From contig JAXDOD010000109.1 of NCBI GenBank assembly GCA_034669045.1, forward strand, positions 1-63,614: DNA of 63,614 nucleotides, given 5' to 3'. Origin of the DNA: VAZQ01 sp034669045 (GTDB lineage Bacteria > Pseudomonadota > Alphaproteobacteria > Rhizobiales > Xanthobacteraceae). Made by a program: the position numbers and the translations under genes. Of this stretch, positions 50,667-59,305 are shown piece after piece. Position 1 is the first letter of the stretch, and every line of letters starts with the position of its first letter. The notes under the pieces are model-generated. The model did no database searches and was not told the origin of the DNA. It saw only the letters and a program-made list of their open reading frames with translations.

Positions 50667-51683
50667 ATGTTGCGAACAATCTTGCGAACAGTTTCAATCT
50701 TGCCGACGCTGGGCAGCGTCGCGCTGGGCGTGCTCGTTGCCGGCACCGCCTCGGCCGCCGACGTCAATCTCCTGAACGTGTCATACGACCCGACGCGGGA
50801 GCTCTACGACCATCTCGGCAAGGCGTTCGCGGCCAAGGTCAAGGCCGATGGCGGCAAGACCGTCGAGGTGAAGACGTCGAACGGCGGTTCGGGCGCGCAG
50901 GCGCGCGCGGTCATCGACGGCCTGCAAGCCGACGTGGTCACGCTCGCGCTCGCCTATGATATCGACGCGATCGCGGATCGCGGGCTGATCGCGCCTGATT
51001 GGCAGCAACGCCTGCCGCAGAACTCCTCGCCCTACACGTCCACCATCGTGTTCCTGGTGAGGAAGGGCAATCCGAAACGCATCAAGGACTGGGACGACCT
51101 GGTCAAGCCCGGCGTGAAGGTCATCACTCCCAACCCGAAGACGTCAGGCGGCGCACGCTGGAACTATCTTGCCGCCTGGGGCTACGCCCTGAAGGCATAC
51201 GGTAGCGAGGACAAGTCCCGGGAATTCGTGAAAGCGATCTACGCCAATGTCCCGGTGCTCGACACCGGCGCCCGTGGCTCGACCGTGACGTTCGTCGAGC
51301 GCGGCGTCGGCGACGTGCTGCTCGCATGGGAAAACGAGGCGTTCCTGGCGATCAACGAGCTCGGCAAGGACAAGTTCGAGATCGTCGTGCCGAGCCTGTC
51401 GATCCTGGCCGAGCCGCCGGTCTCGGTCGTGGACAAGGTGGTCGAGAAGAAGGGCACGCGGGCGCCTGCCGAAGCCTTCCTTAAATTCATCTATTCGCCC
51501 GCAGGCCAGGAGATCGCGGCGAAGGACTATTACCGGCCGCGCGACGAGGCGGTCGCCAAGCAGCACGAGGCGAGCTTTCCGAAGCTCCAGCTCATCACCA
51601 TCGATGACTTCGGCGGCTGGCGGAAGGCGCAGGCGACCCACTTCAATGACAAAGGCGTGTTCGATTCCATCTACACGCAATGA
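50667..51683 (+). CDS. sbp: Sulfate/thiosulfate ABC transporter substrate-binding protein
   Basis: 338-residue periplasmic receptor of the Sbp/CysP family. ATG 50667 is preceded by GGAGG and begins signal peptide MLRTILRTVSILPTLGSVALG cleaved near ASAAD. Binding-loop signatures: LLNVSYDPTRELYDHLGKAF, SNGGSGAQARAVIDGLQADVVTLALAYDIDAI, PNPKTSGGARWNYLAAWGYA, VPVLDTGARGSTVTFVERGVGDVLLAWENE. It captures sulfate in the periplasm and delivers it to CysT/CysW/CysA encoded next in the operon. Confidence 0.95.
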   Translation: MLRTILRTVSILPTLGSVALGVLVAGTASAADVNLLNVSYDPTRELYDHLGKAFAAKVKADGGKTVEVKTSNGGSGAQARAVIDGLQADVVTLALAYDIDAIADRGLIAPDWQQRLPQNSSPYTSTIVFLVRKGNPKRIKDWDDLVKPGVKVITPNPKTSGGARWNYLAAWGYALKAYGSEDKSREFVKAIYANVPVLDTGARGSTVTFVERGVGDVLLAWENEAFLAINELGKDKFEIVVPSLSILAEPPVSVVDKVVEKKGTRAPAEAFLKFIYSPAGQEIAAKDYYRPRDEAVAKQHEASFPKLQLITIDDFGGWRKAQATHFNDKGVFDSIYTQ

Positions 51684-51695
51684 TGCGGCACACTC

Positions 51696-52547
51696 GTGAG
51701 CGCGACAGCAACGATCGTCCGACGGCGAAGGAGCGTAATTCCAGGATTTGGAATTACGCTGGGAACGAGCATTCTCTGGTTGTCCCTGATCGTGCTGATC
51801 CCGCTCGCCGCGCTCTTCCTCAAGACCGCCGAGCTGTCTCTCGAGCAGTTCCTGGCCATCATCACCAGCCGCCGCGTGTTGCACGCGTTCCAGCTTTCGT
51901 TCGGGCTCTCGCTGGTCGCGGCCACCATCAACCTTGTTTTCGGCGCTCTGGTCGTGTGGGCGCTGGTGCGTTACCGCTTTCCCGGGCGAAGGCTGCTTGA
52001 CGCGATCGTCGACATTCCGTTCGCCTTGCCGACGGCGGTGGCCGGAATTGCGCTCACGGGTCTTTATGCCGAGACCGGCGGGATCGGGAGCCTGCTGGCG
52101 CCGCTCGGCATCCGGGTGGCCTTCACGCCGCTGGGCATCCTGACGGCGCTCGTTTTCATCGGCCTGCCCTTCGTCGTGCGGACGGTGCAGCCGGTCCTGG
52201 AAGACATCGACAAGGAGTTGGAGGAAGCGGCGGCGTCGCTGGGTGCCAACCGGTGGATGACCGTGCGTCGTGTCCTGTTTCCGAGCGTGGTGCCCGCGCT
52301 GCTGACCGGCTTTGCGCTCGCGTTTGCGCGGGCGGTGGGCGAATATGGTTCGGTGATCTTCATCGCGGGCAATCTTCCGAACGTGTCGGAGATCGCGCCG
52401 CTCCTCATCGTCATCAGGCTGCAGGAGTTCCGCTATGCCGATGCGACGGCGATCGCGGTGGTGATGCTGCTGGCCTCGTTCCTGCTTCTCTTCCTCATCA
52501 ACGCATTGCAGCGTTGGTCGGAACGTCGCACGGGAAAGAGCATTTGA
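51696..52547 (+). CDS. cysT: Sulfate ABC transporter permease CysT
   Basis: 283-residue inner-membrane permease (CysU/CysT) with about six helices, opening SVIPGFGITLGTSILWLSLIVLIPLAALFL. The EAA loop that contacts CysA is EEAAASLGANRWMTVRRVLFP near 175-195. ATG is not available at the start; GTG 51696 is used, 12 bp after sbp. Its last bases overlap the start of the next permease, which is typical of cys operons. The C-terminal helix LLASFLLLFLINALQRWSERR is complete. Confidence 0.93.
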   Translation: MSATATIVRRRRSVIPGFGITLGTSILWLSLIVLIPLAALFLKTAELSLEQFLAIITSRRVLHAFQLSFGLSLVAATINLVFGALVVWALVRYRFPGRRLLDAIVDIPFALPTAVAGIALTGLYAETGGIGSLLAPLGIRVAFTPLGILTALVFIGLPFVVRTVQPVLEDIDKELEEAAASLGANRWMTVRRVLFPSVVPALLTGFALAFARAVGEYGSVIFIAGNLPNVSEIAPLLIVIRLQEFRYADATAIAVVMLLASFLLLFLINALQRWSERRTGKSI

Positions 52548-53449
52548 CCGTCCTGCCCCTATCCGATCTCGCTGTGGCCGGGCAAGACGCCGGCGGCGCC
52601 CGCGCTGTCGGCGCCATCGCGCGGCGGCAGCAGATCGATGCCCGTGCCGACCCGGCATGGGTGCGCTGGATCGTCATTGCCGTTGCGGTTGCATTCCTCG
52701 GCATCTTCGTCGTGCTTCCGCTCGCCCATGTCTTTACGCAGGCGTTTTCCAAGGGGGTCGCGGCTTATGTCGCGGCGCTTGCGGACCCCGACGCCCTGGC
52801 GGCGGTCCGCCTCACCCTCATCACCGCCGCGATATCGGTCGCCTTGAACGTCGCCTTCGGCGTGATCGCCGCGTGGGCCATCACAAAGTTCGAATTCCGC
52901 GGCAAGAATCTCCTGATCACGATGATCGACCTGCCGTTCTCGGTCTCTCCGGTCATCGCCGGGCTTGTCTTCGTGCTGCTGTTCGGGTTGCAAGGCCTCT
53001 TCGGCCCTTGGCTCTCGGCGCACGATATCAAGGTGATCTTTGCGCTGCCGGGGATCGCGCTGGTCACGATCTTCGTCACCTTTCCATTCGTGGTGCGCGA
53101 GCTCATCCCGCTCATGCAGGAACAGGGCACCGAAGAGGAGGAAGCGGCGCTTTCGCTCGGCGCGTCCGGGCTGCGGGCATTCATCCGCGTGACCCTGCCG
53201 AATGTGAAATGGGCCCTCCTCTACGGCGTGCTGCTCTGCAATGCGAGGGCGATGGGCGAATTCGGTGCGGTCTCGGTCGTGTCCGGACACGTGCGCGGCG
53301 AGACCAACACCATGCCGCTGCACGTGGAGACGCTCTACGACGGATATCAGTTTGCCGCGGCCTTCGCCGTGGCGTCGCTGCTGGCGCTGTTGGCGTTCGT
53401 GACGCTGGTGATCAAGATCTTTCTCGAATCCCGCATCGCGAAGGAGTGA
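52544..53449 (+). CDS. cysW: Sulfate ABC transporter permease CysW (TTG start)
   Basis: 301-residue second permease. I place the start at TTG 52544, whose TTGA overlaps the CysT stop; GGGAAAGAG lies upstream. No ATG or GTG offers a comparably placed start near the family N-terminus. The protein has a charged N-terminus (RQQIDARADPAWVRW) followed by six helices and the EAA motif EEEAALSLGASGLRAFIRVTLP near 204-225. DLPFSVSPVIAGLVFVLLFG and GEFGAVSVVSGHVRGETNTMPL are typical CysW stretches. It pairs with CysT and CysA. Confidence 0.92.
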   Translation: MTVLPLSDLAVAGQDAGGARAVGAIARRQQIDARADPAWVRWIVIAVAVAFLGIFVVLPLAHVFTQAFSKGVAAYVAALADPDALAAVRLTLITAAISVALNVAFGVIAAWAITKFEFRGKNLLITMIDLPFSVSPVIAGLVFVLLFGLQGLFGPWLSAHDIKVIFALPGIALVTIFVTFPFVVRELIPLMQEQGTEEEEAALSLGASGLRAFIRVTLPNVKWALLYGVLLCNARAMGEFGAVSVVSGHVRGETNTMPLHVETLYDGYQFAAAFAVASLLALLAFVTLVIKIFLESRIAKE

Positions 53450-53453
53450 CTTC

Positions 53454-54506
53454 ATGAAGATCTCGGTTCTCGACGTCACCAAGCGTTTCGGCGAATTCGC
53501 GGCGCTCGATCACGTCAACCTGGAAGTCCGCTCCGGCGAGCTGCTGGCGCTGCTGGGACCGTCCGGGTCGGGCAAGACCACCTTGCTGCGGATCGTCGCC
53601 GGGCTTGAATGGCCGGACCGGGGCGAGGTGCAGTTCGATGGCGAGGACGCGCTCTCGCGGACCGTCGGCGAGCGCAATGTCGGCTTCGTGTTCCAGCACT
53701 ACGCCCTGTTCCGGCATATGACCGTGTTCGAGAACATCGCCTTCGGCCTGCGCGCGCGGCCGCGCAAGCAGCGGCCGAGCGAGCCCGAAATCCGCCGCCG
53801 CGTGGAGAATCTGCTTGACCTGGTGCAGCTCGGCTGGCTGGCGAAGCGCTACCCGACCCAGCTTTCCGGCGGGCAGCGCCAGCGCATCGCGCTGGCCCGG
53901 GCGCTGGCCATCGAGCCGCGTGTGCTGCTGCTCGACGAGCCGTTCGGATCGCTCGATGCCAAGGTCCGCAAGGAGCTGCGGCGCTGGCTGCGCAACCTGC
54001 ACAACGAAATCCACGTGACTTCCATCTTCGTCACCCACGACCAGGAGGAAGCGCTCGAAGTCGCCGATCGCGTCGTGGTGATGGACAAGGGCCGTATCGA
54101 GCAGACCGGCACGCCGCAGCAGGTCTACGACCATCCGCGCACGCCTTTCGTTCACGAATTCATCGGCGAGTCCATCGTCGTGCCGGTCATCGTCGAGGCC
54201 GGCGAGGTCAAGTTCCAGGGCCATTCGATCGGGCTCGACCCGCAAGGCGTGCCAAACGGCAGCGCGCTGCTGTTCGCTCGCCCCTTCGACATGACGATCC
54301 TTCCGTCGTCGGGCGAAAACCACCTCACCGGGATCGTGAAACGGGTGCACGGCATCGGTCCCGCCCGTCGCGTCGAGATCGCGCTCGAACCCGAGCAGTC
54401 GGAGACGCTGGTGGAGGTCGATGCCCTGCGCACGCAGCAATTGCGCGTCGGCCAGCTCGTCGGACTGCGACCCGAGCAATATCGCCTGTTTCCGGTCGGG
54501 TCCTGA
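53454..54506 (+). CDS. cysA: Sulfate/thiosulfate ABC transporter ATPase CysA
   Basis: 350-residue ATPase. Walker A GPSGSGKT at 35-42, Q-loop FVFQHYALF, ABC signature LSGGQRQR at 137-144, Walker B LLLLDEPF and H-loop FVTHDQ are all intact. The C-terminal TOBE-like regulatory domain (from about residue 240) has KRVHGIGPARRVEIALEPEQ and GLRPEQYRLFP, as in CysA. It energises sulfate import. AAGGAGTGACTTC precedes ATG 53454, only 4 bp after cysW. It ends the sbp-cysT-cysW-cysA operon. Confidence 0.95.
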   Translation: MKISVLDVTKRFGEFAALDHVNLEVRSGELLALLGPSGSGKTTLLRIVAGLEWPDRGEVQFDGEDALSRTVGERNVGFVFQHYALFRHMTVFENIAFGLRARPRKQRPSEPEIRRRVENLLDLVQLGWLAKRYPTQLSGGQRQRIALARALAIEPRVLLLDEPFGSLDAKVRKELRRWLRNLHNEIHVTSIFVTHDQEEALEVADRVVVMDKGRIEQTGTPQQVYDHPRTPFVHEFIGESIVVPVIVEAGEVKFQGHSIGLDPQGVPNGSALLFARPFDMTILPSSGENHLTGIVKRVHGIGPARRVEIALEPEQSETLVEVDALRTQQLRVGQLVGLRPEQYRLFPVGS

Positions 54507-54594
54507 TGTTCGAGCCCGAACCGCTCCAGGACCACTCTTGCGCTGGTCGCATTTTCGGACGGAAAACCGGATTCCACTTTTCCTGAAAATGCCT

Positions 54595-55422
54595 CTAATG
54601 CGCCAGCAGCAGCGGGACCGGCGCCTCGTGCATGAGATCGTAAGTCACGCCGCCGAGCAACCGCTCGCGCAGGCGGTAATGACCGTATCCGCCCATGACG
54701 ATCAGGTCGGCCTTTCGCCGTTCCGCCTGCGCGATCAGCGTGGCGCCGACCTCGCTGTTGCGGGCCTTGACGCGGTGAAGGACGGCGTCGATCCCGTGAT
54801 GCTTGAGGTAGGTGACGGCGTCGTCACCCATGGTCGCCTGCTGTTCGACCGGGGAGTCGTCGGTGATGACCACGACGGACACTTCGTTCGCCTGGCACAG
54901 AAACGGCATGCCTTCAGCCAGGGCCCGGGCCGATTCGCGGCTGCCGTTCCAGGCGACAAGGATGCGATCGAAGCCGATCTTCGGCCGCTCGGTCTCGGGA
55001 AACAGGTAGACGTTGCGGCCCGACCCGAACAGGACGCCTTCGACCAGCCGCTCGGGATCCATCGCGCCGTTTGGACGCAGCGCGACGAAGGTATCGGCGG
55101 AGCGCGCCTCGCGCGCCGCGATGGTGGCGATGTCGTCGGCCAGCACGTCGAACCGCCGAATCTCGACCGGCCGCTCGAGCTGTTTAAGCCGCTTGGCCAG
55201 CAGCGCCTCGGTCTTGTCGCCGGCCTCGCGCGCCTGCTCCATGAGTTCGGCGGTCGCAAGCGCGCCCCCGACATCGCCGTCGACCGGGCCCGGCAAGGGC
55301 AAGGGATTGACGAACAGACCGATGACCTGGCTCTCGAACCGCCGCGCAATCTCGGCGGCTGCCGCCAGGCGCACGTCGTCGGAGAGACTCCCGTCCAGCC
55401 ACACCATCACATCCTTGATCAT
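54595..55422 (-). CDS. Universal stress protein (tandem UspA-like domains)
   Basis: 275-residue protein with two Usp units, starting MIKDVMVWLDGSLSDDVRLA and then a second unit from about residue 145 (DRILVAWNGSRESARALAEGMPFL). The second unit ends MGGYGHYRLRERLLGGVTYDLMHEAPVPLLL, which has the G-x2-G-x9-G-like ATP-binding pattern; the first is degenerate. It lies 161 bp downstream of the DUF5335 gene and may have its own promoter. Usp proteins commonly accompany heat or stress loci, consistent with the chaperone operon upstream. Confidence 0.88.
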   Translation of the reverse strand: MIKDVMVWLDGSLSDDVRLAAAAEIARRFESQVIGLFVNPLPLPGPVDGDVGGALATAELMEQAREAGDKTEALLAKRLKQLERPVEIRRFDVLADDIATIAAREARSADTFVALRPNGAMDPERLVEGVLFGSGRNVYLFPETERPKIGFDRILVAWNGSRESARALAEGMPFLCQANEVSVVVITDDSPVEQQATMGDDAVTYLKHHGIDAVLHRVKARNSEVGATLIAQAERRKADLIVMGGYGHYRLRERLLGGVTYDLMHEAPVPLLLAH

Positions 55423-55583
55423 GGCTACCTCCTGGCCTGGCGACAGACGCCGCGCACCATCGCGCCGGCACCGCGGTTCCGGCGGAACGACGTCACCAGC
55501 CTGACAGGATGCATGGCGCCGCCGACGCGTCGTTGACGGCCGTCAAGATCGCCATCGGGCCGGACCGGCCCGGCCCCGCACGA

Positions 55584-55922
55584 TCAGTGACTGGGCGCCG
55601 GCAGCAGAAGCTGGTCCTTCAGCTTCACGATCTGCCGGACGCCATCCGCGTCGATGATCTCAAGGCTGGTCAGGCCGCCGGCGCCGTTGTCCAGGTAGAT
55701 TTCGCGCGGCCGGTAAATCATGTGGTCGAGTCCTTCGAGTGCGACCTCGACGACGTCGTCTTTGGGATCGTAGGCGATGCCGATGAGCGGCAGCCATTCC
55801 GCCTGCACCTGGTGGCCCAGAGCGAGGGAGGCGACTTCGATTTCCGCCTCCTTGGCCTCCAGCAGCTTCGAAATGATGTCGAGAAACGGACGCCACTGCG
55901 CCTTTTCGAGCTTGCGGGTCAT
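55584..55922 (-). CDS. DUF5335-family small protein
   Basis: 112-residue protein starting MTRKLEKAQWRPFLDIISKLLEAKEAEIEVASLALG with a perfect AAAGGAGG ribosome site. The body WLPLIGIAYDPKDDVVEVALEGLDHMIYRPREIYLDNGAGGLTSLEI matches what I recall of DUF5335 proteins, found next to stress and chaperone genes. No enzyme motif is seen. It is co-transcribed with PsiE upstream. Function unknown; a small cytosolic partner of the chaperone/membrane proteins is possible. Confidence 0.75.
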   Translation of the reverse strand: MTRKLEKAQWRPFLDIISKLLEAKEAEIEVASLALGHQVQAEWLPLIGIAYDPKDDVVEVALEGLDHMIYRPREIYLDNGAGGLTSLEIIDADGVRQIVKLKDQLLLPAPSH

Positions 55923-55944
55923 GATGACAACCTCCTTTGATGGA

Positions 55945-56430
55945 CTACCCATTCGATCCGATCGGCGGCGCGTCGCCCCGGTCCTGGTCGCGCACGAGCC
56001 AGAACACGCCGCCAAGCGCGAGGATCGCGCCGGACAGCGCGAACAGATGATTGGCATCGGTGGCCGACAGATCGATGATCATCAGCTTGCGCACGATCGC
56101 GAGCAGCGCGATCAGGACGACGGTGCGAACCTGAACGATTCCGTGCCGGCGCTCGGTCACCACCAGCAGCGAGCGCTTGAACTCCAGAGCGATGATGACC
56201 GTGAAGATCATCCCGAACAGCGTCTGGAAGAGCGAATAGTCGGTGGGATCGAACCCGCCCGACAGCACGATGCTGGCAACCACCTTGAGCAGCAGGTTCC
56301 AGACCGCGAGCACCACGACGATCGAAATCAGGCCGCTCAGCACCAGAATGACGGCATGCTCGAACTTCTGGTAGAGCGTCAGCAATCGCCATTGCGCGCA
56401 TGCGGTTTCGATCTCCTCGTGCCAATCCAT
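55945..56430 (-). CDS. PsiE-family (phosphate-starvation-inducible) membrane protein
   Basis: 161-residue, four-helix membrane protein. ATG 56430 (MDWHEEIETACAQWRLLTLYQKFEHAVILVLSGLIS) has AAGGA upstream; a GTG at 56454, overlapping the previous stop, would add eight residues. Helices span about 32-54, 65-95, 100-120 and 124-150, with LEFKRSLLVVTERRHGIVQVRTVVLIALLAIVRKLMIIDL the conserved PsiE core. PsiE genes also occur in heat- and stress-resistance islands (tLST) of enterobacteria. It is encoded with chaperones and a Clp-fold protease, so I infer a membrane stress role. Confidence 0.86.
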   Translation of the reverse strand: MDWHEEIETACAQWRLLTLYQKFEHAVILVLSGLISIVVVLAVWNLLLKVVASIVLSGGFDPTDYSLFQTLFGMIFTVIIALEFKRSLLVVTERRHGIVQVRTVVLIALLAIVRKLMIIDLSATDANHLFALSGAILALGGVFWLVRDQDRGDAPPIGSNG

Positions 56431-56450
56431 CGTCGCGTTCCTTGCCTGCG

Positions 56451-57305
56451 TCACATCGTGGTCATGCCTTCCCGGCTGACCGCCTCCTTCTGCCGCGGGA
56501 TCGGAAGGTATTCCACGCCGCCCCCGCCGCTCTGCGCGCGCACCGGCTGCGGGTAAAGCTTCATCAGATCGAGCACGTCGTTGGGGATGTTGGTGTTGAC
56601 CGGCAGGCCGAGCTCCTTGGCGGTCGCGGCGAACAGCGGATAGTCGTGGGTCCAGGTTCCGGTCGAAAGCTTTTCCGCGAGCGCTTCGGCTTTGTCGGCC
56701 GGAAGCCGCTTTTTCAGGATGTCGGTGGCGGACTGCCTGATTTGGGCGATCGCCTTGCGGCCGATGTCGGCCATCACCAGGGTGTCATCCTTGATCCTTT
56801 CGATCGGCTTCTGTTCGACAACCCTGACCAGCGAGGCTGCCGGCGATTGCCCGAGCTGCGGATCGATCGGACCGAGCACGGCGTGCTTGGACATGACGAT
56901 CTCCTCGGCCGCCAGCGCGATGAGGGTGCCGCCCGACATGGCGTAATGGGGCACGAACACGGTGACCTTCGCTTTGTGCTCGTGGATCGCGCGGGCGATC
57001 TGCAGCGCCGCAAGCACGACCCCGCCCGGCGTGTGAAGGACGATGTCGAGCGGGATGTCCTCGTCGGTCATCTGGATCGCGCGCAGCACCTCCTCGGAGT
57101 CGTTGATGTCGATGTAGCGCATGATCGGGAAACCGAGGAGCCGCATCGTCTCCTGCCGGTGCACCAGCAGGATCACGCGGGAGTTCCGCTCCTTTTCCAG
57201 TTGCGCGATCTTGCGCGTGCGCATCGCATCGAGCATGCGCTGGCGCAGGATCGGCTGCAGCGCGGTGAACATGAAGAACAGCCAGAACAGGTCGCCGACG
57301 GACAT
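56451..57305 (-). CDS. Clp-fold serine proteinase of the SDH/SppA-like (membrane-associated) type
   Basis: 284 residues. An N-terminal helix (DLFWLFFMFTALQPIL) probably anchors it. The ClpP/crotonase-type fold shows LDIVLHTPGGVVLAALQIARAI and VPHYAMSGGTLIALAAEEIVM with the likely nucleophile Ser124, followed by GPIDPQLGQSP with Asp148. It matches the SDH-proteinase (DUF114) family, which act as ATP-independent proteases on membrane or misfolded substrates. AGGAGG precedes ATG 57305. It lies between rhomboid and PsiE genes, so the operon carries two membrane-linked proteases. Confidence 0.85.
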   Translation of the reverse strand: MSVGDLFWLFFMFTALQPILRQRMLDAMRTRKIAQLEKERNSRVILLVHRQETMRLLGFPIMRYIDINDSEEVLRAIQMTDEDIPLDIVLHTPGGVVLAALQIARAIHEHKAKVTVFVPHYAMSGGTLIALAAEEIVMSKHAVLGPIDPQLGQSPAASLVRVVEQKPIERIKDDTLVMADIGRKAIAQIRQSATDILKKRLPADKAEALAEKLSTGTWTHDYPLFAATAKELGLPVNTNIPNDVLDLMKLYPQPVRAQSGGGGVEYLPIPRQKEAVSREGMTTM

Positions 57306-57331
57306 GGAAACCTCCTATCGCATGCGGCAGG

Positions 57332-58072
57332 TCATGGGCGCCCGGAGGGATCGAAGCCGAGCACGCCTTCGTCGGCGTGATACGCGCGGTAGTCCCGGAC
57401 CGAGCGGTGGAAGAACGGGATCAGGACGAGCCCTGCCAGGAAGCCGCCGATGTGGGCCCACCACGCCACACCACCGCTGGACGAAGGCAGGAACAGTTCC
57501 ACGGTGCCCTGGAAAATCTGGATCAAGAACCACAGCCCGATGAAGACAAACGCCGGCACCTCGAAGAACAGCGGGATGAACACGATCGGAACGACCACCA
57601 CGACGCGCGCGAGCGGAAACAGTCCCATGAAGCAGCCGAGCACCCCGGCGATCGCACCGGAGGCGCCAACCGCCGGAACCGTGGACGTGGGGTCGGAAGC
57701 GACCTGCGCGAGCGACGCGGCGATGCCGCATACGAGATAGAAAAGCAGAAAGCGGCCGTGGCCCAACCGATCCTCGATCGTCGGCCCGAACAGCCACAAC
57801 GTCCACATGTTGAAGATGATGTGCAGCCAGCCGCCGTGCAGGAACATCATGGTGACGAATGGAAGGAAATCCTCGAGCATGAGGTCGACGTGCCCGCGCG
57901 CGACGAGATCGTAGTAGCGCGCCGGGATCAGCGCGAAATGGACCAGGAAGCGTTCGAGCTCCGCCGGGCTCATGCTGTTCTGGAGGAGAAAGACCGCACA
58001 ATTGACCGCGATCAGCGCCCAGGTGACGACCGGCGGATAACGCGAGGGAATGGCGGTGTGAACGGGGATCAT
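57332..58072 (-). CDS. Rhomboid-family intramembrane serine protease
   Basis: 246-residue polytopic protease. The catalytic Ser139 is in GASGAIAG and His207 in WWAHIGG; HGGWLHIIFNMW (His84, Asn88) forms the oxyanion region. About six helices are visible. ATG 58072 overlaps the CbpM stop by four bases (ATGA), so its translation is coupled to the chaperone modulator. It would cleave single-pass membrane proteins within the bilayer; its target is unknown. A longer open frame upstream to 58300 is antisense-type sequence. Confidence 0.92.
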   Translation of the reverse strand: MIPVHTAIPSRYPPVVTWALIAVNCAVFLLQNSMSPAELERFLVHFALIPARYYDLVARGHVDLMLEDFLPFVTMMFLHGGWLHIIFNMWTLWLFGPTIEDRLGHGRFLLFYLVCGIAASLAQVASDPTSTVPAVGASGAIAGVLGCFMGLFPLARVVVVVPIVFIPLFFEVPAFVFIGLWFLIQIFQGTVELFLPSSSGGVAWWAHIGGFLAGLVLIPFFHRSVRDYRAYHADEGVLGFDPSGRP

Positions 58073-58356
58073 GTGCGCCCCGGTTCCAGTTGCTGCGCCC
58101 TGACCGTCGACAGCAGCACGCGCAGCACGTGCCGCAGTCCGTGGACCTGATCGACCAGGTCGAGGACGACCGGCACGCCCTCGTCGTTGATGCCGAGACG
58201 CCTGAGGTCCTCGATCAGGTGCGCGCGGGCGAGATCGACGTCCGAGTAGTGCGTCCCCTCGTCGTTGCGTCGGGGCGCGAGCCAGCCCGCCTCGAGCCAC
58301 GCCTCCAGGGTTTGGACATTGATGCGTGCCTGCAACACAAATTCACGCGCTTCCAT
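58069..58356 (-). CDS. cbpM: CbpM-like chaperone modulator (MerR-like)
   Basis: 95-residue protein starting MEAREFVLQARINVQTLEAWLEAGWLAPRRNDEGTHYSDVDLARAHLIEDLRRLGINDEG. This MerR_2-like winged helix plus a C-terminal helix (VPVVLDLVDQVHGLRHVLRVLLSTVRAQQ) is the layout of CbpM, which binds and inhibits the J-domain co-chaperone CbpA. GGAGG precedes ATG 58356. It begins 2 bp after the CbpA stop and overlaps the rhomboid start. Confidence 0.85.
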   Translation of the reverse strand: MEAREFVLQARINVQTLEAWLEAGWLAPRRNDEGTHYSDVDLARAHLIEDLRRLGINDEGVPVVLDLVDQVHGLRHVLRVLLSTVRAQQLEPGRT

Positions 58357-58358
58357 GA

Positions 58359-59255
58359 TCACACCTCCATGGCCTGGCGCGGGGTATAGGCGCCGTGCCA
58401 GTGAGCGACGAACTTCTCCAGCTCCGGATCGGGCTTCTCGGGCAGCATCACCTTGAGCGTGACAAATTCGTCGCCCTTGCTGCCGTCCACGCGCGGAACC
58501 CCCTTCCCTTTCAGGCGCAGCACCGTGCCGGTGTTGGACCATTTCGGCACCGTCATGGTGACCGGGCCGGCGGGGGTCGGGACTTTGACCTTGCCGCCGA
58601 GCACGGCCTCGCTCAGCGAGATCGGCAGATCGACGTGGATGTCGTCGCCCTTGCGCGTGAAGATGCGGTGCGGGCGGAGTTCGATCTCCACCAGGGCGTC
58701 GCCCGGCGGGCCGCCGCCGATCCCCGGCCTGCCCTTGCCGCGCAGACGGAGGATCTGGCCGTCGCGCGTGCCGGCCGGGATATTGACGTCGAGCACCGAG
58801 CCGTCGGGAAGCGTGATCTGCCGTTTGCCGCCGTTGATCGCGTCGAGGAAATCAAGCTCGAGGCGATAATGTACATCCGAGCCGCGCATGCGGATGCTGC
58901 CGCGTCCCTCGCGCGTGAACATCTGCGAAAAAATATCGTCGGCGCCGGCGAAGTCCGCAAAGCCGGCGTCGCTCGTGTATTGCGAACCGCCCTCGGCAAA
59001 ATCGCGGTAATAGCGCTGCTGCGGCCGCTCCGCGCCCGAAGCGTCGATTTCGCCGCGATCGTAGCGTCCGCGCTTTTCCGCATCGCCCACGAGATCATAG
59101 GCCATCGAGACTTCTTTGAATTTCTCCTCGGCCTGCTTGTTGCCCGGGTTGAGGTCCGGATGCAGCTTCTTGGCCAGGCGCCGATAGGTCTTCTGGATCT
59201 CGTCCTGGGACGCGTCCTTCTTGACTCCGAGGACGGTGTAAGGATCGACAGCCAA
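58359..59255 (-). CDS. cbpA: CbpA/DnaJ-type co-chaperone
   Basis: 298-residue J-domain protein. HPD at 32-34 (KKLHPDLNPG) is intact, so it can stimulate DnaK ATPase. A short Gly-rich/linker region with DIFSQMFTREGRG follows, then the two beta C-terminal client-binding domains (VHYRLELDFLDAINGGKRQITLPDG and GDDIHVDLPISLSEAVLGGKVKVPTPAGPVTMTVPKWSNTG). There is no zinc-finger domain, so it is CbpA rather than DnaJ. It lies between grpE and cbpM. Confidence 0.93.
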   Translation of the reverse strand: MAVDPYTVLGVKKDASQDEIQKTYRRLAKKLHPDLNPGNKQAEEKFKEVSMAYDLVGDAEKRGRYDRGEIDASGAERPQQRYYRDFAEGGSQYTSDAGFADFAGADDIFSQMFTREGRGSIRMRGSDVHYRLELDFLDAINGGKRQITLPDGSVLDVNIPAGTRDGQILRLRGKGRPGIGGGPPGDALVEIELRPHRIFTRKGDDIHVDLPISLSEAVLGGKVKVPTPAGPVTMTVPKWSNTGTVLRLKGKGVPRVDGSKGDEFVTLKVMLPEKPDPELEKFVAHWHGAYTPRQAMEV

Positions 59256-59305
59256 GATGAACTCCTGTCGCTTGCCTGTTCAATTCGCATCCGCAACGGC
59301 GACGA